DNA of 64,000 nt from Brachynemurus nebulosus (taxonomy: Eukaryota; Arthropoda; Insecta; Neuroptera; Myrmeleontidae): assembly GCA_035578155.1 (NCBI GenBank), contig JAPWDM010000001.1, forward strand, positions 80,478,925-80,542,924, written 5' to 3'. The translations under genes were made by a program, and so were the position numbers. This document shows, one piece after another, positions 49,997 to 63,580 of the stretch (its first letter is position 1; each line of letters begins with the position of its first letter). The notes below the pieces were generated by a model. It had not been told where the DNA came from, searched no databases, and saw nothing but the letters and a program-made list of their open reading frames with translations.

Positions 49997-50075
49997 TTAC
50001 TGACGTCATTAAAAGATTATTGCTACTAATACTACGAACGAAAAATTTCCGTCTAATATGAAAAAATAAAAATTA
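49997..50075. repeat. Direct repeat, right flank of the 49.4-kb gene
   Basis: CTGACGTCATTAAAAGATTA...AATTTCCGTCTAATATG, the same orientation and block order as 49,179-49,256, with roughly 70 percent identity by eye. Confidence 0.65.
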
Positions 50076-50923
50076 TGTTATAACTTGCTTTATTCAAAAT
50101 AGAAACATTACTCGAATATTATAATTCGATATAAAATTCACATAATTGTGTGTATGTATATTTGCTATTATTAACCTTGTGTAATTTAAATAAACGATTA
50201 TTAGTGGGAAAAGAGTTAGTTTCTTATTCATATACAGATTTTTGTTCGCAATTTTATAAAGATTTAATTTGAAATTAAAGGGCACCCTATAGTTTAAACC
50301 ACTCTATAGCATTTTTTTCATTTAGGTACATATTAAAAGATAAATTGTTAACTTTAACTATACAGTACTCTGTTAAAAGTAAGGGTTTCTACACCGTTAA
50401 AAACCAGATTATACAATATAAATATATTTTTAAAAATCATATTTCTTAATATTTTTAAAGCTTTTTTATGTAATATCAAGAATTTAAAACAGTTTTGAAA
50501 CATTAATTTCTCTTCATAGATATTTTTTAGTCTTAAATTAATGGCACAATGTTCCATATTATATTTTATATATTTTTCCATATTATATATATTAAAATTT
50601 AGGAAAAATTTCTTTCCCATATTTTATATTTTACTTAAATAATGTATCTGCTTTTGTTAAATTTATTACTTGTTAGTTTAATTATTAAAAATTAGCTAAA
50701 TATACCTATAGATATTAAATGACCTCTAGTTTTTGTAAACAACTGTAATAGGATTAAAAATTTTTTTTCAGTTATCTAATATTTTAAACAAGAAATTCTT
50801 TCAATCAACGTCGAAATCAGCATTTTTTTTTACATACTTAAATATGTACCTACTCTGTACCTACTCTATATTATTATAATTTTATTTATAAAATAAAATG
50901 TGTTTAATTATTAAAAATTTGCT
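50076..50923. other. AT-rich spacer
   Basis: Only Lys/Asn/Phe-rich chance frames. No gene seen. Confidence 0.55.
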
Positions 50924-50927
50924 TTAA

Positions 50928-53468
50928 CCCATTAGAGACTGAGTTTCCAATTTTTCAATTATGAAGTTTTATTTCGATAAACACTTTTATTAGGACATAT
51001 ATTTAACGAATAAAATATAATTTTGAAATATATATACATATATTTAGAGTTTTCGCCTGTGACCTTAAAGTCACGCTAGGACAGAATGGAGTACAAAATG
51101 TCCTGTTAACCGGGGATAGTTGAATGTGCACTATTTCCTAAATAATCATTTTATATACCTATTTTTGTACCTAAAAACCTATCGGGTACATGAAATGTAT
51201 ATCAATAAATAAAACAGCACTTAAATATTCTATCAAAAATTGTATTTAGAATTAGAAAAAATAAAATAAAATAGTATAGAAAAAAACAAATCGTTGAGGT
51301 GTGTGGTAGTTTTCAAAACAAGCTAGACAGAGACCAACGTTACATTTTGCGCATGTTATTTTGCAAACTATCTTGCATTCGTCCCCTGCACATCTTCGCC
51401 TTTTTTCTGGCTGCTTTGGAAAATGATTTAGCCCATCATATCGTATGCCACTAAACACTTTACCACCAGATTTCCCCGTAGATGGGCGACCTCCAGACTT
51501 TGGTGGATTTTTATACCTTTGCAGATATGTTTGTGCTATTTCTCGGCGAAAGTCAAGCTGTGGAATTAGCCGAACATGCTTTCGCATAAGGATACATGCG
51601 TTGTTGATGGTCACGTCAATGAGCCATGTAAATATCGGCCACCACCACTTTTTTCCTCTAACACCGATTCGGTAAGCATTTATCTGGGCGTCCATGAGGT
51701 CTGTTCCTCCCATGTGCTGATTATAAATGCCAAACAAGTATGGACGCGGAATTTTTATTTTCTTTTTTTGAATCCTTGAGTATCGATCGGCTTGTCCAAC
51801 AGGGTTCACTTTGTAATCAGTTGAGGCCATCGTCACCACAGAATTGTCCATCCAGCGAGCTACGACAACATCCCCCTGAGTAGCATACTCGTAAGAACCT
51901 CTGTCGCGTTTTTTCATTGTCTCTACCTTTGCGATAGGGCATTCTTTTGGTAGACGATTTTGCCTAAGAGTCCCGGTGCACCATAACCCTCACTTTTTAA
52001 ATATATTAGTAGTGGTATACCCGTGAAAAGATTGTCAAAATAAAATTGTAATTTTTGATTTTTCATTCTGTCAGGCAACTCCTCAATCATAGATAATATC
52101 GGCGCTGTCGCTTTACCAAAATCTTTTTCATGTTGAACATTAGCTCCAGGAATACAACCCTGATAAATTTCAAAATTTGCTAAGTATCCGCCACTATTAT
52201 TCAAGCACCAACATTTGTAACCAAAACGAATAGGTTTATTTCTAATACATTGTTTGCAACCGTGTCTTCCAAAATATTCAATCATACTCTCGTCGTAATT
52301 CATATGCTGTTCAATAGGTACGTGATCTAAGAATTCCCGCTTCAAAATATTTATTAGAGGTCTCAATTTCGTCATTTTATCTCCTGCATCTAAATTATTG
52401 TTGTCAGCTATATGTATAAAGCGCATTATTTGAATAAACCTATCCCTCCTCATTGCATTATAGACGAGATGATTTCGCATATCATCGCCTGAATCCCAAT
52501 ACGACTTTTTGCTTGGAAGGTTATTATATCCAGATACAATAAGAATTGCAAAAAAACACTTCATTTCTTCTATTGATATTTTGGGATCGGGACAATTACA
52601 GAACAACGCATATTCGGTACTTTTTTCTATAAAGAACATATAAATCTTCGTCAAAAAACATTTCGAAAAAGTCAATGCATGTGAAGTCTTTATATTCAAC
52701 CCTCAAACGCTCAGACGTAAAATCAGAAGACTCACAATCAGGTAAATCTTCTTTTTTCCAATTGTAAGCCATTCTAGCTCTTTTCCTTGGAAGCTCTGGC
52801 AGCGCCACTTCATCTTCATCAGACGACGATGACTCCTGTCCTGCCAAAGAAGCCTGGGCCAAAGTAGCAGGTGCTCGTAGCTGACGCCCACTCAGGTTAT
52901 TCACCAAACCGCCATCATCTTCGTCCGCAGAATCCTCATCCGTCTGGACAGCGACATCGGGAGGTTCGATAAACAAGTCCCCAGCAAAGGCCTCGTCCCC
53001 ATTTTCCAACGCGTCCAAAATTTCAGCAACAAGCTAAAAAATAAAAATTGGAAAAATTGTACTCCTAATGGACTAGCGTAACCATAGCGTCACACACGAG
53101 GAATACCTGCTTAGCTCAATAAATATGATACATACAATGCAACTCATTTGTTTTTAGTATATTTAGGATAACAATAAACATAAATTCATAAAAAGAAAAC
53201 ATCTAAAATAAAATAAAAGTCACATAAAAAATACTTACTTTTTTCGATCTACCATTTTGCCGTAGTGACAACAAACACTAATAAAACTTTTGTTTTACCG
53301 CGCAAATGGAAAAAATGACAAATGTCAAATTGTACTTGGTCATAGACAATACGTTCCGTTTCACGTAATTCAACATAAAATAGATGTGAATCAAATAGTT
53401 TTTATTTAAATTTAAAATAAGTGGAGAACTATTAGCTGTGACGTTAACGTCACGCTAGTACATATGGG
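50928..53468 (-). mobile_element. piggyBac transposon, nearly complete
   Basis: TTAA duplications at 50,924-50,927 and 53,469-53,472. Short TIR CCCATTAG (left) and the complement of CATATGGG (right, CCCATATG). A subterminal block TGACCTTAAAGTCACGCTAG (51,060) against TGACGTTAACGTCACGCTAG (53,438) is repeated at both ends. It carries the transposase on the minus strand. At 2.5 kb it has the usual autonomous size. Confidence 0.9.
51252..53018 (-). pseudogene. piggyBac transposase, two frameshifts
   Basis: Three overlapping frames make up a standard piggyBac transposase. N-terminal part 53,018-52,596: an acidic, Ser/Asp-rich region, then SSDFTSERLRVEYKDFTC. A frameshift near 52,630 leads to the catalytic part (52,699-51,923): CPDPKISIEEMKCFFAILI, SYWDSGDDMRNHLVYNAMRR, first Asp in NYDESMIEYFG (codon 52,292-52,294), second in FYFDNLFTG (52,034-52,036). 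A second frameshift near 51,920 is followed by 51,917-51,252: MASTDYKVNPVGQ, third Asp in YNQHMGGTDLMD (51,699-51,701), KWWWPIFTWLIDV, and a cysteine-rich C-terminal finger (CAGDECKIVC...CAKCNVGLCLACF). All three catalytic Asp are kept. An upstream mini-exon is likely: ATG at 53,255, GTAAGT at 53,238, acceptor TTTTTTAG at 53,034, though its phase is off by one. Recently lost or barely active. Confidence 0.9.
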
Positions 53469-53472
53469 TTAA

Positions 53473-53574
53473 GAGTCATGTCTATGTATATATTAACAAG
53501 TTTGCCAAAATGATGATGAAAATTTTAATTTGGACTATGAAATTTTTTTCCAATTCTAAAAAAGGAAATAACTA
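53473..53574. other. Spacer
   Basis: AT-rich, nothing seen. Confidence 0.5.
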
Positions 53575-53687
53575 TAGTCCGTTCAGTTTAAACTTAAGCC
53601 TGTAGCCATAGTAACTATCAACGATTCCCATTAAAAACCTTTAAATTTTTTATTTATTCAGGCTTAAGTTTAAATTGAACGGACTGT
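53575..53687. mobile_element. Tiny MITE, 113 bp
   Basis: TIR TAGTCCGTTCAGTTTAAACT continuing TAAGCCTG at the left, and CAGGCTTAAGTTTAAATTGA continuing ACGGACT at the right; about 29 bp with one or two mismatches. TA lies on both sides. Confidence 0.85.
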
Positions 53688-53739
53688 AAATTTTATTTAA
53701 ATTTCCACTAAAACACATAAAAATTTTAAAAGTTAATGT

Positions 53740-54100
53740 AAACTAAAAAACGAAAAAAGTCTATTTACAGATCCAACTAATAAATGTAATGAATAAATTA
53801 AAAAAACTAATTAACGATAATAAAAGCATATTTTCTGACAGAGATAGACATTATTTAGTGGAAATGAATCCAAAAGCTCCTAGAATATACGGACTCATAA
53901 AGACACACAAACCTGATAATCCAATAAGGCCTGTAGCTTCCCATGTCGGTTGTCCGTCACATAAATTAGCAAAACATTTAGACATTTTATTTAAAACATA
54001 AACTCAGTTCAACTCTACACAGTGTTAAAAATTCTTTCGAACTAATAGATAAACTCAAAACCCTTTCACAAATCGATACAAGTTGACTTCACTAGATGTA
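53740..54100 (+). pseudogene. Penelope-like reverse transcriptase fragment (N-terminal RT part)
   Basis: From 53,789 an open 70-codon stretch includes KAPRIYGLIKTHKPDNPIRP, then VASHVGCPSHKLAKHL. This matches the 'P.LYGLPKIHKP..PLRPIVS' block at the start of the Penelope-type RT. After the stop, other frames give SVKNSFELIDKLKTL and LTSLDV, the approach to the first catalytic Asp. The rest of the RT is absent. The 1.0-kb fragment at the other end of the window holds the later motifs (GLAMGN, VDD). Confidence 0.8.
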
Positions 54101-55850
54101 CGCAGCAAATAATATGAAAAAAAAGGTGCAATGTTGCTAATAACACTCACATAATTTTAAAATATTTTAATAAAAATTAACTTTAATACTACAGCTGTTG
54201 GAAAAGTTACAGTACTGTTTTAGTTTGCGATAATTTTTAACAACTTATAAAATGTTGAGAGTTTATTTTAACGCCTCCTATAAGGTCGTAATAAACATTT
54301 TGTTGTTGGGACGTCATCAAGTACACTTAAACATTTTCACACAAAATTCATAATTAAAATAGGAGAACTGAATTACTGATCAAACTAAATTTAAGGACTC
54401 TTCAAAATTTGAGACAATACAACCAATTTTATCTATCTGATGTGACAAATAAAAAACTCACACCTGAAAAGATTCAAATAAATGTAAATTCACAAAAACT
54501 TATAGTTTGATTGTTGTAAATTTAAAAGAAAAATTTGAATTTATTCGAAAATTCTGAATAATAATTTCAACGTCTAAACCACTAAAATGTATCAAATACC
54601 AACCATGTTGATATATTTGAGTAATAATTTCAGTTAAACACTAAAATATGTTACTAGCACAGAATACCACGGTGCGAGTGCATGAAAGCGTGTAAAAATT
54701 CGGTGAATCAAAAACTGAAAGTTCAATAGAAAAAAAAAAAACAAGTAGCGAAGTGCAAGTTGTACCTGCGCAAATAAGGTTCTGCACAATTATTGTTTTT
54801 TTTATGGAATTAATGTATTAAGTAGCATATTAAAACAGAGAAATTATTTTTCTTGATGAATAAATTTTATTCCCTACTTGGTCTGTTTTCCTTACTAGAA
54901 AAAAGAGGCATTTTCTGAATGTATAAACGCTATCCCATTTTCTTTGAATGATTTTAAGTCACTAAAATTATTTAAATATTATTGTTGATTTCTTTGATTA
55001 TATTGAATCTATTATTTCTATAAATACGCTAACAAAATTTTGCAAATATTAATAAACAATTTAGCTGCAAAAATTGTAATGCATTTCTGGTGCATAAATT
55101 TGTGCATTATTCTTTCTTCTTTAATTTCTAGAACTCATTTTGTAAAAAAATTACTAAAATACACTCTCAAAATAACATAACTATAATTATTGACTAACAA
55201 CATATCTTGATCAAAGCAAAACCCATTATCAAGTTTTTTTGCATGTATCAAAGAAAGTAAGAAAGAAAATTCAATCCTGATAATTTTCGTTCAATCTACC
55301 CCTCATTTTTAATACTTAGTTATGAATTTTTTCAGATTTCTTTGAGTGGTTCTTCTAATAATTTTTTTCTGGAGAAAGAACTTTTCAAGAGTTTTTTCCT
55401 AAAAAAGTGGATAAAAATAGATAGTTGTATCACTCAATTCGTGTTTTAAGGAGGGGGGCCTCCAAACAATAGGTTTTTTAATAATTTTTTTTGTTTTTTT
55501 TGAGAAACTGAATACATTTATTGTATCAAATGAAGTAGCATAGTATAAGTACATATGTTATGATGTGTTCACTCATAAACTTTTATCCAGAAAATTAAAA
55601 AATAGCGGAACTACAGCTGTTCAAAGTTGATTCCTTCGATTTGCGCCGTGGGATGCCCAGCCTCTTTATTAAAATAAGTCATTACATACGCTTTGCATAT
55701 GAATCAGTGTTTGTTATAAGCGCACAAGTTCAGAAACGATAACTTTCGGAAAACAAGAAAAAACTGCATTGCGAAAAAATTTGAAATTATACAATACCAC
55801 CAAAGGGTAGCTTGTGGCCATAGGTACCAAATAATTATAAAAATGTTAAT
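54101..55850. other. No recognised gene
   Basis: AT-rich; no coding motif, no inverted repeat above 20 bp found by eye. Short homopolymers, including a G-rich patch near 55,450. Confidence 0.5.
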
Positions 55851-55978
55851 ATTTGTAAATAATAAACAAATATTTTACTTCGCAAAAATACCACTTTTAT
55901 TTTGAAACAATATTGTCACAGTTTCAAAATAAAAGTGGTATTTTTGCGAAGTAAAATATTTGTTTATTATTTACAAAT
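55851..55978. repeat. Perfect 58-bp inverted repeat
   Basis: Arms 55,851-55,908 and 55,921-55,978 are exact reverse complements (starting ATTTGTAAATAATAAACAAA), with a 12-base loop. The RNA would fold into a long perfect hairpin. No TIR-like target duplication was noticed. Confidence 0.95.
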
Positions 55979-56285
55979 GTGGAATACCATAAAGTAACGC
56001 TCGGATCTATTAATGTTAATATTGTTAAAGAAGTTTGGCTTTGTTCACTAAATAAAAGTCATGGATTTGTGCCCTTTTAACAAGTTGCAAAATTTGTACT
56101 GGAATTAGTGAAGGAAAATTTTAAATGTTAACATTCAAATAACATTTTGGCTTCATTGAATTATGTTTGTTATTGAAGGCTAATCACAACATTATTAAAA
56201 CATTTAAAAAAAATTAAACAGAAAAAAAAAAACAAGATAAAACAACTAATTAAAAAAAAAATTATTAGCAAATGAACATTCATCT

Positions 56286-56600
56286 TTACATATTCTCATC
56301 TCCGTTAGATTCTAAAGGCCAGTTTATAATATCTTCATAAAATGGTTTATATCTGTCATCTACATACTGTACTGCTTTTTTAATATCATGAATCTTGGAA
56401 GCCTTTATGGAAACTTTATCAGATGGATATGCTAGAGCTGATGGGAATTCAACATGTATACTAGGTGAATTTTTTAATTTAAACGTGTGATGTACAATCT
56501 CATTAATAAATGGTAAGGCAGTACATGCCCCGGGAGTTCTGATTCGTATATAAAATGGATCGGTGAACTGATACCAAAATGAATACGATCAGCTCTTTCT
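56286..56600 (-). pseudogene. Coding-like fragment, unknown family
   Basis: The minus strand is open from about 56,580 to TAA at 56,286, with sequence such as TPGACTALPFINEIVHHTFK, SALAYPSDKVSIKASKIHDI and YKPFYEDIINWPL. Upstream, another frame reads FAESARKERADRIHFG, so a frameshift separates the parts. The composition is protein-like. I do not recognise it; a transposon-derived protein is likely, given the setting. Confidence 0.4.
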
Positions 56601-56686
56601 TTTCTAGCACTTTCAGCAAAAACTGCAGTTTTTTATAATATCTACTCCACTTTGAAATCCAGAATAGTCAACAGATTGCTCCAATA

Positions 56687-57127
56687 GTGCTCAATGCCAA
56701 CGGGATTAGTCAACACACACTACACAATAGTTTGAGCCTGCTGGGTCTCCCTAAAAATACATATGTCACTATGCAAAACGTCGAGCCATCTGGAGTGAGC
56801 GAACAACACACTGACATTCATTTTATAGACACACAACAAACATACACAAACACACAACATACTAACACTGAAGCACAAACACTTAACACACATACAAATC
56901 CAGATTCGTCTGATGGAGAGGGAGAATCGATCAACTGCCGCACTGTCACTGTTACCGCTCTGGTGCACAATCCTCCCCAACCATATAACACGCAAAGTCC
57001 GTCAACCTCTATACCATCCAAACGCGCAATTACAGGTACACCCAACCTTAGTGAACAATTTAATAAACCAGAACACATTTACACCAAGAAAAGTAAAATA
57101 GAACGACACATCCGCACACATATATGA
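56687..57127 (+). CDS. Low-complexity open frame, unknown
   Basis: 146 codons from ATG. Thr/Asn/Gln/His-rich, with repeated TQHTN-type units from an ACACA-rich DNA stretch, an acidic patch (DSSDGEGE), Pro/Ser/Thr-rich sequence and a Lys/Arg end. GC content is above local background and continues through about 57,300. It could be a LINE ORF1 N-terminal region or a chance frame over ACACA repeats. No domain is seen. A 16-bp (CA)-like tract ends it. Confidence 0.25.
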   Translation: MLNANGISQHTLHNSLSLLGLPKNTYVTMQNVEPSGVSEQHTDIHFIDTQQTYTNTQHTNTEAQTLNTHTNPDSSDGEGESINCRTVTVTALVHNPPQPYNTQSPSTSIPSKRAITGTPNLSEQFNKPEHIYTKKSKIERHIRTHI

Positions 57128-57802
57128 ACACACACACAAACACAAACAGTGCATTTTCTTCCCTCTATCCCTACTCCTGCCTATCCTCTGAGGACACAAA
57201 GACGAACTAGTCTATCACAGCCATCTGTCATTGAGCCAACATTTACGCTCCCACTAGTCTCCTCGTATGACCGAGTGTACACCAAAATAGACTTATAACA
57301 CCTCGTTTTAAGCAACAATAAGAACAATATAATGAGTGGTGTGACGGACCCGTCGGTGAATGTACTACGGTACTTTTACGGGATTAGTTTGGCACATTAC
57401 CCTACCACTGAGCCTAATAACTTGCATAATGCCGGTATAAGTGAATGTTACCCAATACTGTGACTGTCCTACTGAGTAGTGAGTGCCAGCTTGACGTAAA
57501 GTGTACATTCAGTTTTTGAAATTGGGTAACAAATATATTTTTTTGCAATTCCGGGACTAAAAAACATGATTTAGTCTGTCATAATATGTAGTAGAGTGCC
57601 ACTTTTAGTCCCAAGGGACTAAAAAATTATTTGCTCCCGCTTTTAAACCAATCAGCAAACACAATTTACAGAAACTTAAATAGTGTTGCTAGGTAACTGA
57701 AAATAATAAACAAATACACACTTGTATATAAAGACAAACAGTTATATTGTATAATTCGATTGATTTATCCAAAGTATACTTGATGGAATATTATTACATA
57801 TA
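57128..57802. other. GC-richer non-coding stretch, then AT-rich flank
   Basis: 57,128-57,530 keeps an elevated GC content without a lasting frame. GGGACTAAAAAAC (57,552) and the complement CTTTAGTCC (59,152) could be ends of a larger repeat around the next element, but the match is short. Confidence 0.35.
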
Positions 57803-58959
57803 GGGTAAAAGCCCCGTTTGTGGAACGCGATCCAGTAGAAAAACAGTTTTGACATTTATATCTTAATGAAGTTATTTCTGAAAGAAACGTCTGATAACAA
57901 AAATTATTATTAATAGAATGATTGTTTTTCAATTTAAATTCATCTCACATTTAATGTTTCTTTACTTAATTAAAGAAATACGTATATAAATTAAACAGTT
58001 TTTGCTAAATGTGTCTCTTTTGCGTTTGATCAATGCTTATTTATAGAAACACATGCCTTATAAATTTCAACATTTTCCAGTTAATTTTCGAAGTTAGCGC
58101 AATAAAACTATACAAATAATTTTTATTAGTCCAGTTAAGAGATTATAAGAGCTAAATCATCTTTTTATTCGGTTTAAATGTAATTTATATATATGTGTAT
58201 TTCTTTGAGTACACATATAACCTGTGTATTTAACTAAAATCATGTACGTAAAATAACTAAAAATTTATATTATAAATAGTTTTAATTTCTTTTTGAGTCT
58301 AAAATATTTACTTACTGCTTTAAAATCGTAAAATTTTTAATATTTTTTTTATTTCGGAGCGTATCGTCAATTGATAAATAAAAAAATATTGATTTAAAGT
58401 TGCAAAATTTTATTAATAATGAAAAATTGTCGCCATTTTGATAAGTTAGTTTAGAAGGTTTAGAATTGATTAGAACTTTACCAAAATACATAGATGGCGA
58501 AACAAAATATAGTATTTTTCTGTGGTATTTTGGTATATTCTGTGATTTTGGTCGTTTATTTTATCGAATATTTAAACCATTCTATATTTTTTAATTTGAC
58601 ATTCTATTTACTACTAGATGTCACTCTATGTCATAGAGTGAAAAGATGGCAAAAGATGTATCTGATGTATCTCATGTTCGTACATACGTGTTCTTTTTTA
58701 GGTGTCAATGTGCTGATTTTTAAAGGGTGTTAATATTTTCTGTCCGTTTTTTTATAGATGTCAACAAATTATAAAACAAAACATTAATAAATCAAAATTT
58801 TTGGGTTATATTTTCTTAAAAACATATTCATTGGATTAAAAAAACTTGGTTTCATGCTTATTAAGAAAAAAAAATGGGTGTTTAATTCATTTATTAATTT
58901 TTGTAAGCAAGTTTGATGAAATACCTAAAAATAGTGTTCCACAATCGGGGCTTTTACCC
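57803..58959 (+). mobile_element. Complete copy of the GGGTAAAAGCCCC element, 1.16 kb
   Basis: TIR GGGTAAAAGCCCCGTTTGTG (left) and the complement of ACAATCGGGGCTTTTACCC (right), flanked by TA. It serves as the reference for the copies at 35.3-39.3 kb and 41.0-42.3 kb. Its 79-codon frame (58,494-58,733) is not preserved in the other copy, where it stops after nine codons, so the family appears non-autonomous. TA flanks suggest a Tc1/mariner-type source. Confidence 0.85.
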
Positions 58960-60618
58960 TATACAATTTAAATGACATTTAAGTAATTTTTTTTAATTTT
59001 TATATTTTAAATTATCTGGAATTGAAAAAAATAGTATATACACCATAGGACTAAAGTGTTTTTTTTTTTTGTATCCCTCGTGTGATTTGTTGCCCTCGGC
59101 CCTTTACAGCCCTTCTGGCAGCAAACCTCACACTCAGGATTAAAACTCACACTTTAGTCCGTTAGTGTACAACATAGTATTTATAAAAAAATTAAGGTTG
59201 ATTTCTACGTCGATTTTCAATTTTTTTTTTTTAAACTGGTGCCATTTAGTGATAAAATAATATTTTGTTTAATAATTTTGTGTACCACTTTAGTAAAACT
59301 AATATGAATGATGGAAAAAGTATTTAGTCACTGGCCACTGTTTGAAAACTGTTATACTGCCCACCATGAGTCTCTTGGAAAAGAGCGTCTGTGTTCGAGT
59401 TGCTCCCGCGTCGCCACTTTGCTTTATAAACTGAGGGAAAAATTTTTTTGTGTAGCCTCGATCATGTATAACAACTCTAAAAAGTTTTATATTGACTGCA
59501 TTAATCATTATGGAGAAAAAAATTCTCGAATAGAATCTTCTTTTCTGACATCTCAAAGTGATGTAGCGCCTCAGCAAGTGCTTTGATATTGATATTGGTA
59601 TTACATATTTTAAGCTTGCCATTAGTCTTAGTTTTGGGGTTGTAGTAAGCAAAATCAACCAAATTTAAGAGCGCAATAACGATTTTATTCATGGGTGGAA
59701 AGAAAAATCATTTTGTTCTAGTGTTCTCTAGGAAATCAATTATTTTATATGTATTTATTTCAGAGCGCAGGTGTTTATATGGGGCATCAGCAGTAAGCAG
59801 TTCAGTTACACCACTAGACATGGAGTATCAATGTATGTAGTACGTAGCATATTGTTGAAATAATAAAGGCCTATGTTTTAAAATATGTACTCCCTTGTCA
59901 ACAAAAAATAATTCAACATTTAAAAATAAAATATGTTTGAAACGACGAAATAAAACGAATTTTAATTTCCTCAACAAAATGAAATCTACATACATTTATA
60001 TTATACATATATGTACATATTTATGTAAGTATGTATATTTAATTATAGAATTACACAAATCTATATACCCACAGACCATAATATGAGACGATTTGAATTT
60101 CTGTACACTACGAATATTTATTTAAACTATGTAAATAATCATGAAATAATATTACAGGGCTATGCAACTGGAAGCAATATTAATAAATAATATTACCAAC
60201 TAATCAATGGGCGGCGCACTTGACCGTACTTGACTCATTCATTACCTTGCATGGTCAATAACTAGGTGGCCTTTTTACATAGTTAGACAGAAATAATGTA
60301 CATAAAAATTATTAATACATTAACGGTCACGAGGAATTATGACAAAACGCCTACTACATTATGCTAACAATTAATGCAACAATTATTTTTATAAATATCA
60401 CAGGTATTTGTGATGCGACGCACAATAGGTACGTAATGTATTGTAGAGCACATCATACTATTGTGGTAAATGCCGTGCTTAGACAGAGAGCGAGCTATGT
60501 GTGTTTAGCCCTTTATTAAATTGTTAACGTAACATGGCGTTGTGTCGCAGTTATTAATGACTTAACGGCGTTCGTGACCGTCAACGTGCAACTTACTTAT
60601 TTTCTGCATTTCTTATAA

Positions 60619-60621
<3 letters not shown>
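58960..60621. other. No recognised gene
   Basis: Overlapping open frames of 92 and 119 codons on opposite strands at 59,299-59,658 lie in a GC-richer patch; neither has a known motif. The rest is AT-rich. Confidence 0.45.

Positions 60622-60706
<85 letters not shown>
60622..60706. repeat. (TA)n microsatellite
   Basis: About 42 units. Confidence 0.95.
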
Positions 60707-60709
<3 letters not shown>

Positions 60710-60735
60710 GGTCCAGAATTATGTACTGTAATTGC

Positions 60736-61926
<1,191 letters not shown>

Positions 61927-62035
61927 AGTTCGGTAAGTTGCTTTTACTGATCGAGAAAATGTTGCGAAAACGAAACCCGCAGGGTCGAGTTTTTGCAATT
62001 TTCGAGATCAGTAAATGCACTTAACGCATCGTGTA
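61927..62035. repeat. Short palindrome
   Basis: Arms GTAAGTTGCTTTTACTGATC and the complement of GATCAGTAAATGCACTTAAC around CGAAACCCGCAGGGTCGAG. A GC-richer centre in an AT-rich stretch. Confidence 0.75.
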
Positions 62036-62760
62036 TTGTATAATATTTTTTGCACGATCGATTTAAAATAATTAAAGATTAAAAATGTGTTAAATAAAAA
62101 ATAAAATTCAGATAATATAGATGAAATTTATATTTCTATGTTATAACATAGAATGCCATGAATAAATATTATAAATATTCATAACAACTAATATGAATCT
62201 TTGTAGTGACAATTGACAACTATATTTGTAAATAAAAAATTAAGTGTCAATATTTCACTGGCGTGAATATTTTCTATTAAAAAAAATTGAGGAAAATAGT
62301 TTGTTAAACTATATTATTAGTGAGAATAATGAAATTGATGAAGCATCTTATTTTTGACTGCAAATTTATTCTCGTAAAATGAAAGGAAGATTATGAAAGC
62401 CACAGAAAATCTTAATGATTGAACGACCTTTTGAAATGTCAATAAAATAAGAAGACTGATGCCAACAATAATAATAATAATGTGCAAACTAATGAAAATT
62501 TTCATATTATTAATGGATTTATTTTCCTAATTGTTCAAATTGTACTTTTAATTTCAATATAAATAAATAAATACAATCATTTTTGAGCTAATTTAACTTA
62601 CCACACTCCTATTTACTTACCACGCATCTATTTCACTTACCGCACTGTTATTTTTTGGTTTCCATGGATATAAACAAACGTTCGGGAAATGTAACTTACC
62701 AGCATTGTCAACAGCCTCGGTAAATGCATGAAAATACACGATCGTGCAAAAAATTTATAT
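62036..62760. other. AT-rich stretch bounded by inverted TTTTTTGCACGATCG
   Basis: TTTTTTGCACGATCG at 62,046 is inverted as CGATCGTGCAAAAAA at 62,739, which suggests an element of about 0.7-0.8 kb. Three copies of a 19-20-bp ACTTACCACACTCCTATTT unit lie at 62,597-62,652. No gene. Confidence 0.45.
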
Positions 62761-63523
62761 TCCGATTAAATCATCGTTTGTCATAGTAACTAATTGAAAT
62801 ATAATAAATAAAGTATAGTGCAACAGATTAATTTTGGCCCACCAAACATGTTTCCTATCTTTGTTACACTATGTGGTATTGGTATTGTACTAATGCAATA
62901 AAAAAGAATACATAATAGAATTGGACTTGAATGGTCAGAACCAATCTGCGAATCTATACATGTTTTACTTAATTTGAGGTTGTATCAACTAATCCAGTTA
63001 ATATTTTAAGTGAGATCGTACTCGGTCCAGTCAATTTCTCAGTATCCTGGTCACCATTTTCGTGAAAAATACTGTCGATATAAGAAATTTTTCAGTTGTA
63101 TGAGTTGTAAATATGTTGTATTAGAATAGTCGACCTGTTTTTTTTTTCTTTTTATAGATAAAAAGTTATTTAGCTGATTTTAAAAAAAAATATTGAAGAA
63201 TTCTCAGTCTCCTGGTCTCAGTCTCCTGGCAGCTCCAAAAACAGAATTAAACTTAAATAATGTAAATAAATTAGATAAATGTCATTAGAATACTGTAATA
63301 AATGACTCCGTATATATTTTAATAAAAAAAAAAATTCCCATTTTTTTTTGTCTTTATAATTTATACTATATAATTGACTTCAAAATAAATTGTAAATGAT
63401 TTCAAATATTTTTTAATAAATCACAAATTCGCAATTTCTTTTTATTTTTTTATTTATTTAGTTATTTTATTTAAAATTTAATTTTTTTTTTTTTTAATAC
63501 AAAGGTTATACACTATATAACTA

Positions 63524-63580
<57 letters not shown>

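Noticed and set aside
58494..58733. 79-codon hydrophobic protein inside the GGGTAAAAGCCCC element
   Set aside because: The equivalent position in the 41-42-kb copy stops after nine codons, so the frame is not conserved.
59299..59658. Overlapping 92- and 119-codon frames on opposite strands
   Set aside because: No recognisable motif, no start or splice support; likely chance in a GC-richer patch.
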